Positions 1-5,757 are shown, counted from the first letter of the stretch. The stretch: DNA of 7,213 bases from Actinomycetota bacterium (GCA_003456155.1 DMPC01000033.1:14624-21836), one strand, 5' to 3'. Made by a program: numbers and translations. The notes: generated by a model from the letters alone, not told the origin.

Positions 1-276
1 CTCATGCGCCGCGAACCTCACTCGGTCGTGGTGTCCGCACGCACCGGACTCGGCATGGACGACCTGCTGGCCGCCATCGAGCGTGATCTGCCATCGGGGC
101 TGGTGGATGTGGACATCGAGGTTCCATACGCCCGCGGTGACCTGATCAGTCGCGCTCATCGCACGGGAGAGGTGCTCAGCGAGGAGCATGGCGAGCTCGG
201 CACCCGACTTCGCGCGCGGGTCCCGGAGGCTCTTGCCGGCGAGCTGGTGTCGCTCCAGGGCGGCCACGGTGACTGA
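1..276 (+). CDS. hflX: GTPase HflX, C-terminal end (5' end outside window)
   Basis: This is the last 91 codons of a gene that enters the window in frame at base 1 and ends at TGA 274-276. HflX is a ribosome-associated GTPase that binds the 50S subunit and splits or rescues stalled 70S ribosomes under stress. The visible part holds the G5 element (VSARTG, window residues 11-16, Ser-Ala), then the C-terminal region typical of HflX: an acidic and hydrophobic stretch ending in VPYARGDL, followed by the HRTGEVLSEEH and GTRLRARV segments seen at HflX C-termini. The G1-G4 motifs and the N-terminal HflX domain lie upstream of the window. The ATG at 4-6 is internal and not the start. The stop overlaps the GTG start of the downstream helicase, so the two are probably cotranscribed and translationally coupled. 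Family assignment rests on the C-terminal pattern only. Confidence 0.88.
   Translation, partial: LMRREPHSVVVSARTGLGMDDLLAAIERDLPSGLVDVDIEVPYARGDLISRAHRTGEVLSEEHGELGTRLRARVPEALAGELVSLQGGHGD
269..276 (+). other. hflX/helicase start-stop overlap (GTGACTGA)
   Basis: The helicase GTG (269-271) lies in another frame inside the last codons of hflX, whose TGA is at 274-276. An 8-base overlap with an AGGG Shine-Dalgarno-like motif at 257-260 is a usual sign of translational coupling. It is the main argument for the helicase start. Confidence 0.7.
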
Positions 277-2257
277 GGACTCGACCTCCAAGGACATTCC
301 CGCATTGCTCGATGCCCTCGCTGCGGTCGTTCGGTCGTTGGATGGTGAGCAACGGCACGGGCAGCAGGAGATGGCTGGCCTGGTCGCTCGATCGATGAGT
401 GAAGGCGTGCATGCCGTCATTCAGGCTGGCACCGGAACGGGCAAGTCGGTGGGCTACCTCGTTCCTGCTGCGCTGCACGCAGTGTCGGATGATGGTGGGC
501 CAGTGATCATCGCGACGGCGACGATCGCTCTGCAGCGACAGCTCGTCGAGCGCGATCTGCCTCGTGTGGTCGAGTCGCTGGCGACTGATCGTCCCGTCAC
601 GTTCGCGGTCCTGAAGGGTCGCAACAACTACATCTGCCTGCAGAAGCTGAGGGGCTCGGACGTCGCGGATGAGGGAGAGGAAGCACTGTTTGACGCTCCG
701 GCAAGCGCCTTGGGCAAGCAGGCGCGCGCACTGCGCGAGTGGGCTGAGTCCACCACCACGGGGGATCGGGACGACTACCCGGGTGAATTGGATCCGAGGG
801 TGTGGCGCGCCTTCTCCGTCAGTCGACATGAGTGCGTGGGGGAGTCGCGCTGCGCCTTCGGTGAGGAGTGCTTCACGGCCCTGCGCAGGCAGCAGGCGAT
901 GGAGTCGGACATCGTGGTCACCAACCACGCGCTGCTTGCCATTGATGCGCTCGAGGGGATCCCCGTGCTGCCCGAGCATGACGTTGTGGTCATCGACGAG
1001 GCGCATGAACTGGTCGATCGGGCGACGGGTGCGGTGACCCGTGAACTGTCACCAGCCCTGGCGGAGCGAGCCGCGGCCGGGGCTCGGCGCATGGTCGATC
1101 CGGAGACAGGGGAGCGCCTTGCGACGGCGGTCGAAGGGTGGGAGGAAGCGCTTCGGCTTGCGGCGTCGAGCATGAGCGGGCCGACGCGCGTCGAGGCGTG
1201 GAGTCGCGATCTGCTCCTGGCTCTGACGAGCCTTCGTGATGCCTTCCATCAGGCGATCGCAGAAGTCTCGGCGGACAGGGAGGCCGTCGACGCCGATGTC
1301 CAGGCTGCCCGACAGCGGGTTCTCGGGGCGCTGGACGAGGTTCACGACGTGGCCGGTGCACTGCTCGGCATGAATCACTCTGATGTGGCGTGGATCGATC
1401 CGGGCGAGGGAAGCAGCAGGGCACCGGTCCTACGCCTCGCGCCGCTGTCGGTGTCGGGTCTGCTTCGGCAGGCACTGTTCGATGCCGGTCCCGTCGTGCT
1501 CACGAGTGCCACGTTGACTGTCGGCGGCGGGTTTGCGCCCCTGCTCGCCTCCGTGGGGCTCGATGACTCCACGATCGCCGTGGACGTCGGATCCCCCTTC
1601 GACCATGCCCGTCAGGGAATCCTCTATGTGGCGGATCATCTCCCGCCGCCCGGCCGTGACGGCATCCCGATGGAGGCCCTCGACGAGTTGGCCGACCTCA
1701 TCGAGGCGGCGGGCGGACGCACCCTGGCCCTCTTCAGCAGCTGGCGCGCCGTGGAGCGTGCCGCCGAGTATCTGCGGGTGCGCTGGGGCGGGCGAACCGA
1801 CCTCCCCCTGCTCGTCCAGCAGCGAGGCGATGCCGTGGCCGGCCTGGTGCAGCGATTCGTCGACGAGCCGTCGAGCACTCTGCTCGGCACGGTGTCGCTG
1901 TGGCAGGGCGTGGACGTTCCGGGGGAGGCCTGCATCCTCGTGGTCATCGATCGGATCCCGTTCCCGCGCCCGGATGATCCGCTGCTGGCGGCCCGACAGC
2001 GTGCGGTGGACGAGGCCGGGGGATCGGGCTTCGCGGCGGTGTCGGTGCCCAAGGCCGGGCTGTTGCTGGCGCAGGGGGCGGGCCGGTTGATCCGCAGCGC
2101 TGCAGATCGTGGAGTTGTTGCTGTCCTGGATCCCCGATTGGAACGTGCCGGGTACGGGCGAACCTTGCGACGCAGCCTGCCACCGTTCTGGTACACCACC
2201 GACCGCTCGGTGGTGCTGGGGGCGTTGGCGCGTCTGGCGCAGGGCGAGGCCGGCTGA
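269..2257 (+). CDS. dinG: DinG/XPD-family ATP-dependent DNA helicase with Fe-S cluster
   Basis: A 662-residue superfamily 2 helicase of the DinG/XPD/Rad3 group, predicted to unwind DNA 5'-3' in repair or in resolving R-loops and other structures; this activity is known for the family, not shown here. Visible motifs: a Q-like motif (RHGQQ, 29-33), Walker A AGTGTGKS (53-60), DEAH box (243-246), SAT-type motif III (SATLT, near 410), motif V-like GVDVPGE (547-553) and motif VI QGAGRLIR (602-609). Four cysteines at 123, 189, 195 and 201, between Walker A and DEAH, match the 4Fe-4S ligands of DinG/XPD. I chose GTG 269 over the longer reading from ATG 188: the extra residues would lie inside hflX and look like hflX read in another frame, and an AGGG at 257-260 sits 8 bases before the GTG. 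No exonuclease domain is present, unlike staphylococcal DinG. No LexA box is seen nearby. The dinG symbol denotes family, not proven orthology. Confidence 0.92.
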   Translation: MTEDSTSKDIPALLDALAAVVRSLDGEQRHGQQEMAGLVARSMSEGVHAVIQAGTGTGKSVGYLVPAALHAVSDDGGPVIIATATIALQRQLVERDLPRVVESLATDRPVTFAVLKGRNNYICLQKLRGSDVADEGEEALFDAPASALGKQARALREWAESTTTGDRDDYPGELDPRVWRAFSVSRHECVGESRCAFGEECFTALRRQQAMESDIVVTNHALLAIDALEGIPVLPEHDVVVIDEAHELVDRATGAVTRELSPALAERAAAGARRMVDPETGERLATAVEGWEEALRLAASSMSGPTRVEAWSRDLLLALTSLRDAFHQAIAEVSADREAVDADVQAARQRVLGALDEVHDVAGALLGMNHSDVAWIDPGEGSSRAPVLRLAPLSVSGLLRQALFDAGPVVLTSATLTVGGGFAPLLASVGLDDSTIAVDVGSPFDHARQGILYVADHLPPPGRDGIPMEALDELADLIEAAGGRTLALFSSWRAVERAAEYLRVRWGGRTDLPLLVQQRGDAVAGLVQRFVDEPSSTLLGTVSLWQGVDVPGEACILVVIDRIPFPRPDDPLLAARQRAVDEAGGSGFAAVSVPKAGLLLAQGAGRLIRSAADRGVVAVLDPRLERAGYGRTLRRSLPPFWYTTDRSVVLGALARLAQGEAG

Positions 2258-2259
2258 CT

Positions 2260-2276
2260 CTGAGCCTGCTGCTCAG
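2260..2276. terminator. Possible bidirectional hairpin between convergent genes
   Basis: CTGAGC (2260-2265) and GCTCAG (2271-2276) form a perfect 6-bp stem with a 5-base loop, in the 15-base gap between the helicase stop and the SGNH lipoprotein stop; its right arm includes the latter stop codon. There is no T tract on either side, so this is at most a weak or non-canonical terminator. It is the only hairpin I could see at this convergent junction. Confidence 0.35.
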
Positions 2277-3187
2277 CCGTTGCTGAACTCCATGTCCGTG
2301 AACTCCGGCCCCTGCGGTGCAGGATCGGCCGGGGTACTTGCCGTGGGCTTGGGGGTGGGACGCGGAATCTCGGTAATGGGTGCCGGGGCGGGCGCGTCGG
2401 GGGCGTCAGCTCCTGCGATGAGCGTGACGAGTGCCTGCTGCCCCTCCTCGTCCGGATGCAGTCGTGCTCCATCGAGCTCGTACCACTGCGGGTTCTGCTG
2501 GGCGAGGGTCGCGAAGTCCACGACATGGAGCCAAGGCCGCAGCCGGGCCTCCTCGCGGAGTGCCTCGTTGAAGGCGTCGAGCGTGTGCGTGCTCATGCCG
2601 CCGGAGTACTCCTCCGGGCGATGGGGAGTGACCCAGAAGACGGGCTGACGGGGCTTGCCCGCGCGTGCGGTACGGATGGTCCGCAGCCAGTCATCGAGTC
2701 GCGCCAGGTCGGTCTCATCCCCACGGTTGTTGGTGCCGAGCACAATCACCCAGGCGGGTGCCTGTTGCGCGGCCGGGGTCGAGAGCTGGTCGCGGAGATA
2801 CTCATCGCTGGCGGACTGCCCGACGCGTCCGGTGACGGGATAACCCAAGCGCGACAGGGCAGGCGCGATGGACAGGCTGATCGAGTCGCCGAGAACGAAG
2901 GCGCCGACGGGGATGCTCATCGGGGCTGAACTGCTGGGCTCGGGAGTGCTGCCGAGAGACGGGGCGGTCGCTGTCGGGCTCGTGGCCGTCACGCTGGCCG
3001 ATGAGTCGCTGGCGACGGGGGAGGTGGGCGCGACTGATCCCGGTGCGGGAGTCGGTGACGGGCTGGGGGCTTCTCCGGGATCAGCTTCTGACGGGGCCGC
3101 CGCCTGCGCTCCGGACCCCGGGGGACTCGTGGCCGGCGCACATCCCACCGCGAGGCAGCAGGCGATGATGAGTCCGGCAGCGCGCAT
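2273..3187 (-). CDS. SGNH/GDSL-type hydrolase lipoprotein
   Basis: A 304-residue predicted lipoprotein. A short signal peptide ends in the lipobox LAVGC with Cys16 as the lipidation site, so the mature protein should be anchored outside the cytoplasmic membrane. Residues about 20-90 are a Pro/Ser/Ala/Thr-rich linker. The SGNH domain covers about 91-260: block I GDSIS (Ser102), block II Gly123 (RVGQS), block III GTNN (Asn153 as the likely oxyanion residue), and block V DGARLHP with Asp239 and His244. The Asp-His spacing is five residues, against the DxxH of most SGNH esterases, so the exact dyad needs a structure. A second Pro-rich tail (262-292) ends the protein. The family hydrolyses or transfers acyl and acetyl esters; the substrate here is unknown, and cell-wall sugars or acylated glycans are an inference. 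It starts 36 bases after the lexA stop on the same strand, so it is probably in the lexA transcript. Its Shine-Dalgarno is poor (AGGG only 2 bases from ATG). Confidence 0.85.
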   Translation of the reverse strand: MRAAGLIIACCLAVGCAPATSPPGSGAQAAAPSEADPGEAPSPSPTPAPGSVAPTSPVASDSSASVTATSPTATAPSLGSTPEPSSSAPMSIPVGAFVLGDSISLSIAPALSRLGYPVTGRVGQSASDEYLRDQLSTPAAQQAPAWVIVLGTNNRGDETDLARLDDWLRTIRTARAGKPRQPVFWVTPHRPEEYSGGMSTHTLDAFNEALREEARLRPWLHVVDFATLAQQNPQWYELDGARLHPDEEGQQALVTLIAGADAPDAPAPAPITEIPRPTPKPTASTPADPAPQGPEFTDMEFSNG

Positions 3188-3223
3188 GGCCCTATCGTGC
3201 GTGATGACGAGCTGAGCGAGAAA

Positions 3224-3964
3224 TCAGACCCGCCGAAGGACGGTGACGACGCGTCCCATGATGGTGGCGTGGTCACCCAGGATGGGTGCGTAGGCCGGGT
3301 TGTGCGGCATCAGCCAGACGTGCCCGTCGCGCCGCTTGAAGGTCTTCACGGTGGCCTCGTCGTCGAGCAGTGCAGCCACGATGTCGCCGTTCTCCGCGGT
3401 GCTCTGCTGGCGGACGACGACCCAGTCCCCGTCGCAGATGGCGGCATCGACCATGGAGTCGCCGACGACCTTCAGCATGAACAGGTCGCCTGAGCCGACG
3501 AGATCCCGGGGCAGCGGGAACACCGCCTCCACGTGCTGCTCGGCGAGGATGGGGCCGCCGGCCGCGATCTGGCCGACCAGGGGGACGTAGGCCGCTTCGG
3601 GCAGCGGCTCGGCCACATCCGCGACCGCGCGCAGGTGATGCCCAGCCGCCGAGGGAGCCGTGGTGGCGTCGTGGTCGTCGGTGTCGGCGGTCTCGAGCTC
3701 AGGGGCCGAGGGGTCGGCGACCATGAGGGCGCGGGGCCGGTGCGGATCACGGCGCAGGTAGCCCAGCCGCTCCAGGCTGGCCAGTTGATGAGCGACGGAA
3801 CTGGGGCTCGTCAGGCCCACGCCCTCGCCGATCTCCCGGACGCTGGGCGGGTAGCCGCGCTGCTCCACGCTTTCGCGGATCACGCGCAGGATGGCGAGCT
3901 GGCGTGGGGTCAGGCCCTGGGAGTCCCGGGGGCCGTCCGGCAGTTCGGTGATGCGCGCGGTCAT
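3224..3964 (-). CDS. lexA: LexA repressor, SOS response
   Basis: A 246-residue SOS repressor that dimerises on SOS boxes and self-cleaves when RecA filaments form. The N-terminal winged helix domain is about 18-83 (LTPRQLAILRVI onward), with the recognition-helix region SVREIGEGVGLTSPSSVAHQL at 41-61. A long acidic Ala/Thr/Asp/His linker spans about 84-124. The S24 peptidase domain is about 125-246: cleavage site Ala135-Gly136 (QIAAGGP), catalytic Ser170 (GDSM) and Lys207 (TVKTF). At 246 residues it is longer than the 202 of E. coli, through the linker, as in other actinobacteria. ATG 3964 is chosen because AGGAAGG (complement of 3971-3977) lies 6 bases upstream; the open frame runs on to 4144 but crosses the operator region and is not coding. 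All residues needed for self-cleavage are present, so it should be functional. It is divergent from the LysM gene, with an SOS box over its likely -35. Confidence 0.97.
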   Translation of the reverse strand: MTARITELPDGPRDSQGLTPRQLAILRVIRESVEQRGYPPSVREIGEGVGLTSPSSVAHQLASLERLGYLRRDPHRPRALMVADPSAPELETADTDDHDATTAPSAAGHHLRAVADVAEPLPEAAYVPLVGQIAAGGPILAEQHVEAVFPLPRDLVGSGDLFMLKVVGDSMVDAAICDGDWVVVRQQSTAENGDIVAALLDDEATVKTFKRRDGHVWLMPHNPAYAPILGDHATIMGRVVTVLRRV

Positions 3965-3970
3965 GGGGAG

Positions 3971-3977
3971 CCTTCCT
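3971..3977 (-). promoter_or_regulatory. lexA ribosome binding site
   Basis: Read on the minus strand this is AGGAAGG, 6 bases before the ATG at 3964. It fixes the lexA start against longer in-frame readings that would extend across the SOS boxes. Confidence 0.75.
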
Positions 3978-4022
3978 GTGTGGTCGGCGGGTGTCAGACC
4001 CCCGCGGGACGGTACGGGGGCC

Positions 4023-4051
4023 ACGGTAGCCGCCGCGACACGCAGAATCAA
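4023..4051 (-). promoter_or_regulatory. Probable lexA promoter
   Basis: On the minus strand, TTGATT (4051 to 4046) as -35 and TACCGT (4028 to 4023) as -10 are separated by 17 bases, giving a predicted transcript start near 4016 and a leader of about 50 bases. The SOS box at 4048-4063 overlaps the -35 element, which would let LexA block RNA polymerase and autoregulate. The match is by eye and the -10 is only of the TANNNT type. Confidence 0.5.
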
Positions 4052-4063
4052 ACATATGTTCGA
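4048..4063. promoter_or_regulatory. SOS (LexA) box 1, lexA-proximal
   Basis: TCAAACATATGTTCGA differs at one position from the actinobacterial palindrome TCGAAC-N4-GTTCGA, and fits the RNRY centre of the Gram-positive consensus CGAAC-RNRY-GTTYG. It lies 84 bases from the lexA ATG and overlaps the predicted lexA -35, so it is the likely autoregulatory site. Confidence 0.85.
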
Positions 4064-4069
4064 ATGTGC

Positions 4070-4098
4070 TGGACGCGGCGTGTCCCGGATGCTAGAAA
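4070..4098 (+). promoter_or_regulatory. Probable promoter of the LysM gene
   Basis: TGGACG (4070-4075) as -35 and TAGAAA (4093-4098) as -10 are 17 bases apart. The predicted start, near 4105, falls inside the tandem SOS boxes that begin at 4099, so bound LexA would cover the start site. By-eye match to the sigma-70-type consensus; the -35 is imperfect. Confidence 0.45.
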
Positions 4099-4114
4099 TC
4101 GCACAGGTGTTCGA
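4099..4114. promoter_or_regulatory. SOS (LexA) box 2, abutting box 3
   Basis: TCGCACAGGTGTTCGA has one mismatch to TCGAAC-N4-GTTCGA and an RNRY centre (AGGT). It ends exactly where box 3 begins, so two 16-bp operators are joined with no spacer, just downstream of the predicted LysM -10. Confidence 0.72.
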
Positions 4115-4130
4115 TCGAACAGACGTTCGA
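4115..4130. promoter_or_regulatory. SOS (LexA) box 3, perfect consensus
   Basis: TCGAACAGACGTTCGA is a perfect match to the mycobacterial/actinobacterial SOS palindrome TCGAAC-N4-GTTCGA. It ends 28 bases before the LysM gene start, within its predicted 5' leader. It is the strongest LexA site in the window and should make the LysM gene damage-inducible. Confidence 0.93.
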
Positions 4131-4144
4131 ACGGTTCCCCACAC

Positions 4145-4151
4145 GGAAAGG
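4145..4151 (+). promoter_or_regulatory. Ribosome binding site of the LysM gene
   Basis: GGAAAGG lies 7 bases before the ATG at 4159 and supports that start. Confidence 0.7.
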
Positions 4152-4158
4152 CACGAAC

Positions 4159-4593
4159 ATGGCCCTCGCGGAGACCTTCCCCCCCGCCATCACCCCCCGT
4201 CTGCGCCTCAGCAGCGCCCCGTCCCGGACGAGGCAGACGCCGAGAGCTCCGCAGTCCCGCCCGCACACCACCGCTCGCGTGAGCCGAGGGAGCGATCTGC
4301 ACCTGACGCGGCGAGGCCGGATGGTGCTCGGGGTGCTCGTGTCCGTGCCGTTCGCGGCCCTGCTGGTCGTCCTGGGATCGGTCTCCGCTGATGCCGGCAC
4401 TGCTGGTGCCGCTGCGGGCCCGGCCACGGGGATCGTGGTGGTGCAGGCAGGAGAGAGCCTCTGGCAGATTGCTCAGCAGATCGCCCCGCAGGCGGACCCT
4501 CGGGCGACCATCACGGTGATCCGCGAGCTGAACGGCCTGGGGGAGAGCGCCGTCGTCCCCGGCCAGGCGATCATCGTCCCGACCTCCGGTTGA
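4159..4593 (+). CDS. Membrane-anchored LysM protein, probable SOS cell-division suppressor
   Basis: A 144-residue protein with three parts: a basic, Pro/Arg/Ser-rich N-terminus (1-54, predicted cytoplasmic) ending in LTRRGR, one membrane segment (about 55-76), and a C-terminal LysM domain (about 91-142: VVVQAGESLWQIA, a central RELNGL and VPGQAIIVP) that should bind peptidoglycan outside the membrane. Small LysM proteins divergent from lexA are known SOS-induced division inhibitors or cell-wall effectors: YneA in Bacillus, DivS in Corynebacterium (functional analogue) and Rv2719c/ChiZ in M. tuberculosis. The position next to lexA, the tandem LexA operators in its promoter and the single-membrane-span LysM layout all fit that role: delaying septation while DNA is repaired. 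The symbol is left blank because these analogues differ in sequence and mechanism, and I see no hydrolase motif. It has a good ribosome site and no evident terminator. Confidence 0.88.
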   Translation: MALAETFPPAITPRLRLSSAPSRTRQTPRAPQSRPHTTARVSRGSDLHLTRRGRMVLGVLVSVPFAALLVVLGSVSADAGTAGAAAGPATGIVVVQAGESLWQIAQQIAPQADPRATITVIRELNGLGESAVVPGQAIIVPTSG

Positions 4594-4598
4594 GCGTC

Positions 4599-4626
4599 GG
4601 AACCTCGGGAATGCCTCACCTATCCT
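4599..4626 (+). promoter_or_regulatory. Candidate promoter for the second SGNH gene, leaderless arrangement
   Basis: TATCCT (4621-4626) fits a -10 element, and the GTG at 4633 lies 6 bases after it, at the expected +1. No Shine-Dalgarno is visible before that GTG. This is the usual actinobacterial arrangement for a leaderless transcript. The -35 is unclear: GGAACC (4599-4604) resembles an ECF-type (SigE/SigH) -35 rather than TTGACA, but no ECF -10 (GTT) follows at the right distance. Confidence 0.4.
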
Positions 4627-4632
4627 TGAGCG

Positions 4633-5631
4633 GTGCCGGTGTCTCGTGGACGTCTCCCGGGGGGCCGGGTGGCCGTGACGGCCATCCTCGCGACGGTGGT
4701 GACTGCCGCTGCCGCGGTCATGCTGCAGCCGGCCGCATGGACGCTGACCGGTCGTTCGGAAGACTCCTCCGCCGCTTCGGCGGGAACGAACGCACTGTCC
4801 CACTCGTGGCCCGCAGCAGCGGCAACAGCCACGGGCCCATCGCCGGAAGCGTCGGCCGCATCGGTGCCCGTGGTGCCCTTGGTGCCCTTGGTGCCATCGG
4901 CGTCTTCCTCACCGGCCACCGTTCCCTCCGGGCCACCGGATCGTGTGGACCGCGCCTGGCCGCGGAATCCACCCTGGGACGCGTGCCCACGTCCCGTGTG
5001 GCCGGGCCATCCCGCGTCAGGGTCACCCGGCGAGGGTCGACGGGTCCTCATCCTCGGCGATTCCCTCACCCGGGAGTCTCGAGTCCAGACGGCGCGGCTC
5101 CTGCGCTCCCGCGGATGGACGCCGACCTTCCGCTGCTGGGGATCCAAGCGCCTGGACTGGGGCCTGCAGCAGGTGGCCCGTGCTCGCCAGTTGGATCAGC
5201 TGCCCGGGGTCGTCGTCATCGGGCTGGGCACCAACGACATCTCATGGGAGACGACCGCCACGACGGAGCGCCGCGTGCGAACCCTGCTGGATCGCCTGGG
5301 TCCGCGGCGAGAGGTGCTCTGGATCGATCTCGATGTCGATCACAGTGCGTTCACCCGATCGCGGGCCGGCTGGTTCAACCGGTTCATCCGCTCCATCGCG
5401 GCCACGCGTCCGAACGTGTCGGTCATCGAGTGGGAGAAGGCCGCTCGGTCCAGGGGCGCGTGGCGGCGAGACGGCATCCACTACGGCGAATCGGGCTACC
5501 GGCTTCGTGCCCAGGTGGTGGCGGAGGCCGTGGATCGGGCCGCGCCGAGGCCGTCACCGGAGTCGACCCCCTCACCCATCCCCTCGGCGCCTGTGGAGTC
5601 AGCGCCCGCCTCAGCCGACCCAACCGGCTGA
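4633..5631 (+). CDS. Secreted or membrane-anchored SGNH/GDSL-type hydrolase
   Basis: A 332-residue protein beginning at GTG. A basic start (VPVSRGRLPGGR) and a hydrophobic stretch at about 13-38 form a signal peptide or signal anchor. A Pro/Ala/Ser/Val-rich linker follows (about 40-135, including the VPL repeat at 78-88). The SGNH domain is about 136-302: block I GDSLT (Ser144), block II Gly170 (RCWGSKR), block III GTND (Asn201), block V DGIHY (Asp280, His283, the standard DxxH). Cys118 and Cys168 could form a disulphide outside the cell. A short Pro/Ser tail ends the protein. Family members are esterases or acyltransferases; the substrate is not readable, and cell-envelope glycan is an inference from location. 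It lies 39 bases after the LysM stop, either cotranscribed or driven by the -10 at 4621. An overlapping longer frame (4590-5702) lacks these motifs. GTG 4675 is an alternative start that would remove most of the basic N-region. Confidence 0.82.
   Translation: MPVSRGRLPGGRVAVTAILATVVTAAAAVMLQPAAWTLTGRSEDSSAASAGTNALSHSWPAAAATATGPSPEASAASVPVVPLVPLVPSASSSPATVPSGPPDRVDRAWPRNPPWDACPRPVWPGHPASGSPGEGRRVLILGDSLTRESRVQTARLLRSRGWTPTFRCWGSKRLDWGLQQVARARQLDQLPGVVVIGLGTNDISWETTATTERRVRTLLDRLGPRREVLWIDLDVDHSAFTRSRAGWFNRFIRSIAATRPNVSVIEWEKAARSRGAWRRDGIHYGESGYRLRAQVVAEAVDRAAPRPSPESTPSPIPSAPVESAPASADPTG
4864..4899 (+). repeat. Four-copy 9-base tandem repeat in the SGNH linker
   Basis: Units GTGCCCGTG, GTGCCCTTG, GTGCCCTTG and GTGCCATCG follow head to tail from 4864. 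They encode the Val-Pro-Leu repeat (78-88) in the linker between membrane anchor and catalytic domain. The period is a multiple of three, so slippage would change linker length without breaking the frame. Confidence 0.8.
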
Positions 5632-5643
5632 CAACCCCCTCAC

Positions 5644-5662
5644 GACTCGCCGACGCGAAGTC
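5644..5662 (+). terminator. Weak hairpin after the second SGNH gene
   Basis: Bases 5644-5650 pair with 5655-5662 as a 7-bp stem with one bulged A and a CGAC loop, 13 bases after the SGNH stop and just before the predicted nrdR -35. No T tract follows, so terminator function is uncertain. Confidence 0.25.
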
Positions 5663-5691
5663 TTGCCAAAGTCGACACCAGGGTCTACGTT
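5663..5691 (+). promoter_or_regulatory. Probable nrdR-nrdJ promoter
   Basis: TTGCCA (5663-5668) and TACGTT (5686-5691) are separated by exactly 17 bases and fit sigma-70-type -35 and -10 elements. The predicted start (about 5698) lies within the first NrdR-box-like palindrome, as expected for a repressed promoter. The leader to the nrdR ATG would be about 180 bases. Confidence 0.55.
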
Positions 5692-5695
5692 TCAA

Positions 5696-5711
5696 CCCCT
5701 AGATGTAGTAG
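5696..5711. promoter_or_regulatory. NrdR box 1 (candidate)
   Basis: CCCCTAGATGTAGTAG matches 10 of 16 positions of the NrdR box ACACWATATATWGTGT, including the central C-W-A and T-W-G arms. NrdR boxes normally occur as pairs about three helical turns apart near ribonucleotide reductase promoters. This one starts 32 bp before a second candidate and lies just after the predicted -10. Confidence 0.6.
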
Positions 5712-5727
5712 TCACAAGGCTGTGATT

Positions 5728-5743
5728 CATCAACAGATTGTGG
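5728..5743. promoter_or_regulatory. NrdR box 2 (candidate)
   Basis: CATCAACAGATTGTGG matches 10 of 16 positions of ACACWATATATWGTGT, best in the right half (ATTGTG). Its start is 32 bp from that of box 1 with a 16-bp gap, the spacing typical of paired NrdR boxes. The spacing and position are stronger evidence than the match itself. Confidence 0.55.
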
Positions 5744-5757
5744 TCAGGCATCAACAG
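5728..5757 (+). repeat. Direct repeat CATCAACAG, two copies 21 bp apart
   Basis: CATCAACAG occurs at 5728-5736 and again at 5749-5757, a 21-bp offset equal to about two helical turns. The first copy is inside the second NrdR-box candidate. The second could be a half-site, another regulator's site, or chance. Confidence 0.5.

Noticed and set aside
176..1006. Long open frame (276 codons) antisense to the helicase
   Set aside because: It mirrors the helicase gene, which has all family motifs. Long antisense frames are common in GC-rich DNA, and its translation shows no recognisable domain.
1636..2526. 296-codon antisense frame across the helicase end and the SGNH lipoprotein
   Set aside because: It crosses the convergent junction and lies over two well-supported genes; its composition is Arg/Ser/Pro-rich shadow sequence.
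4048..4803. 251-codon minus-strand frame over the LysM gene
   Set aside because: It runs antisense to the LysM gene and through the SOS operator region; no domain or ribosome site supports it.
4590..5702. 370-codon plus-strand frame over the second SGNH gene
   Set aside because: It lacks any motif; the frame from 4633 has GDSLT, GTND and DGIHY in the right order and a signal anchor.
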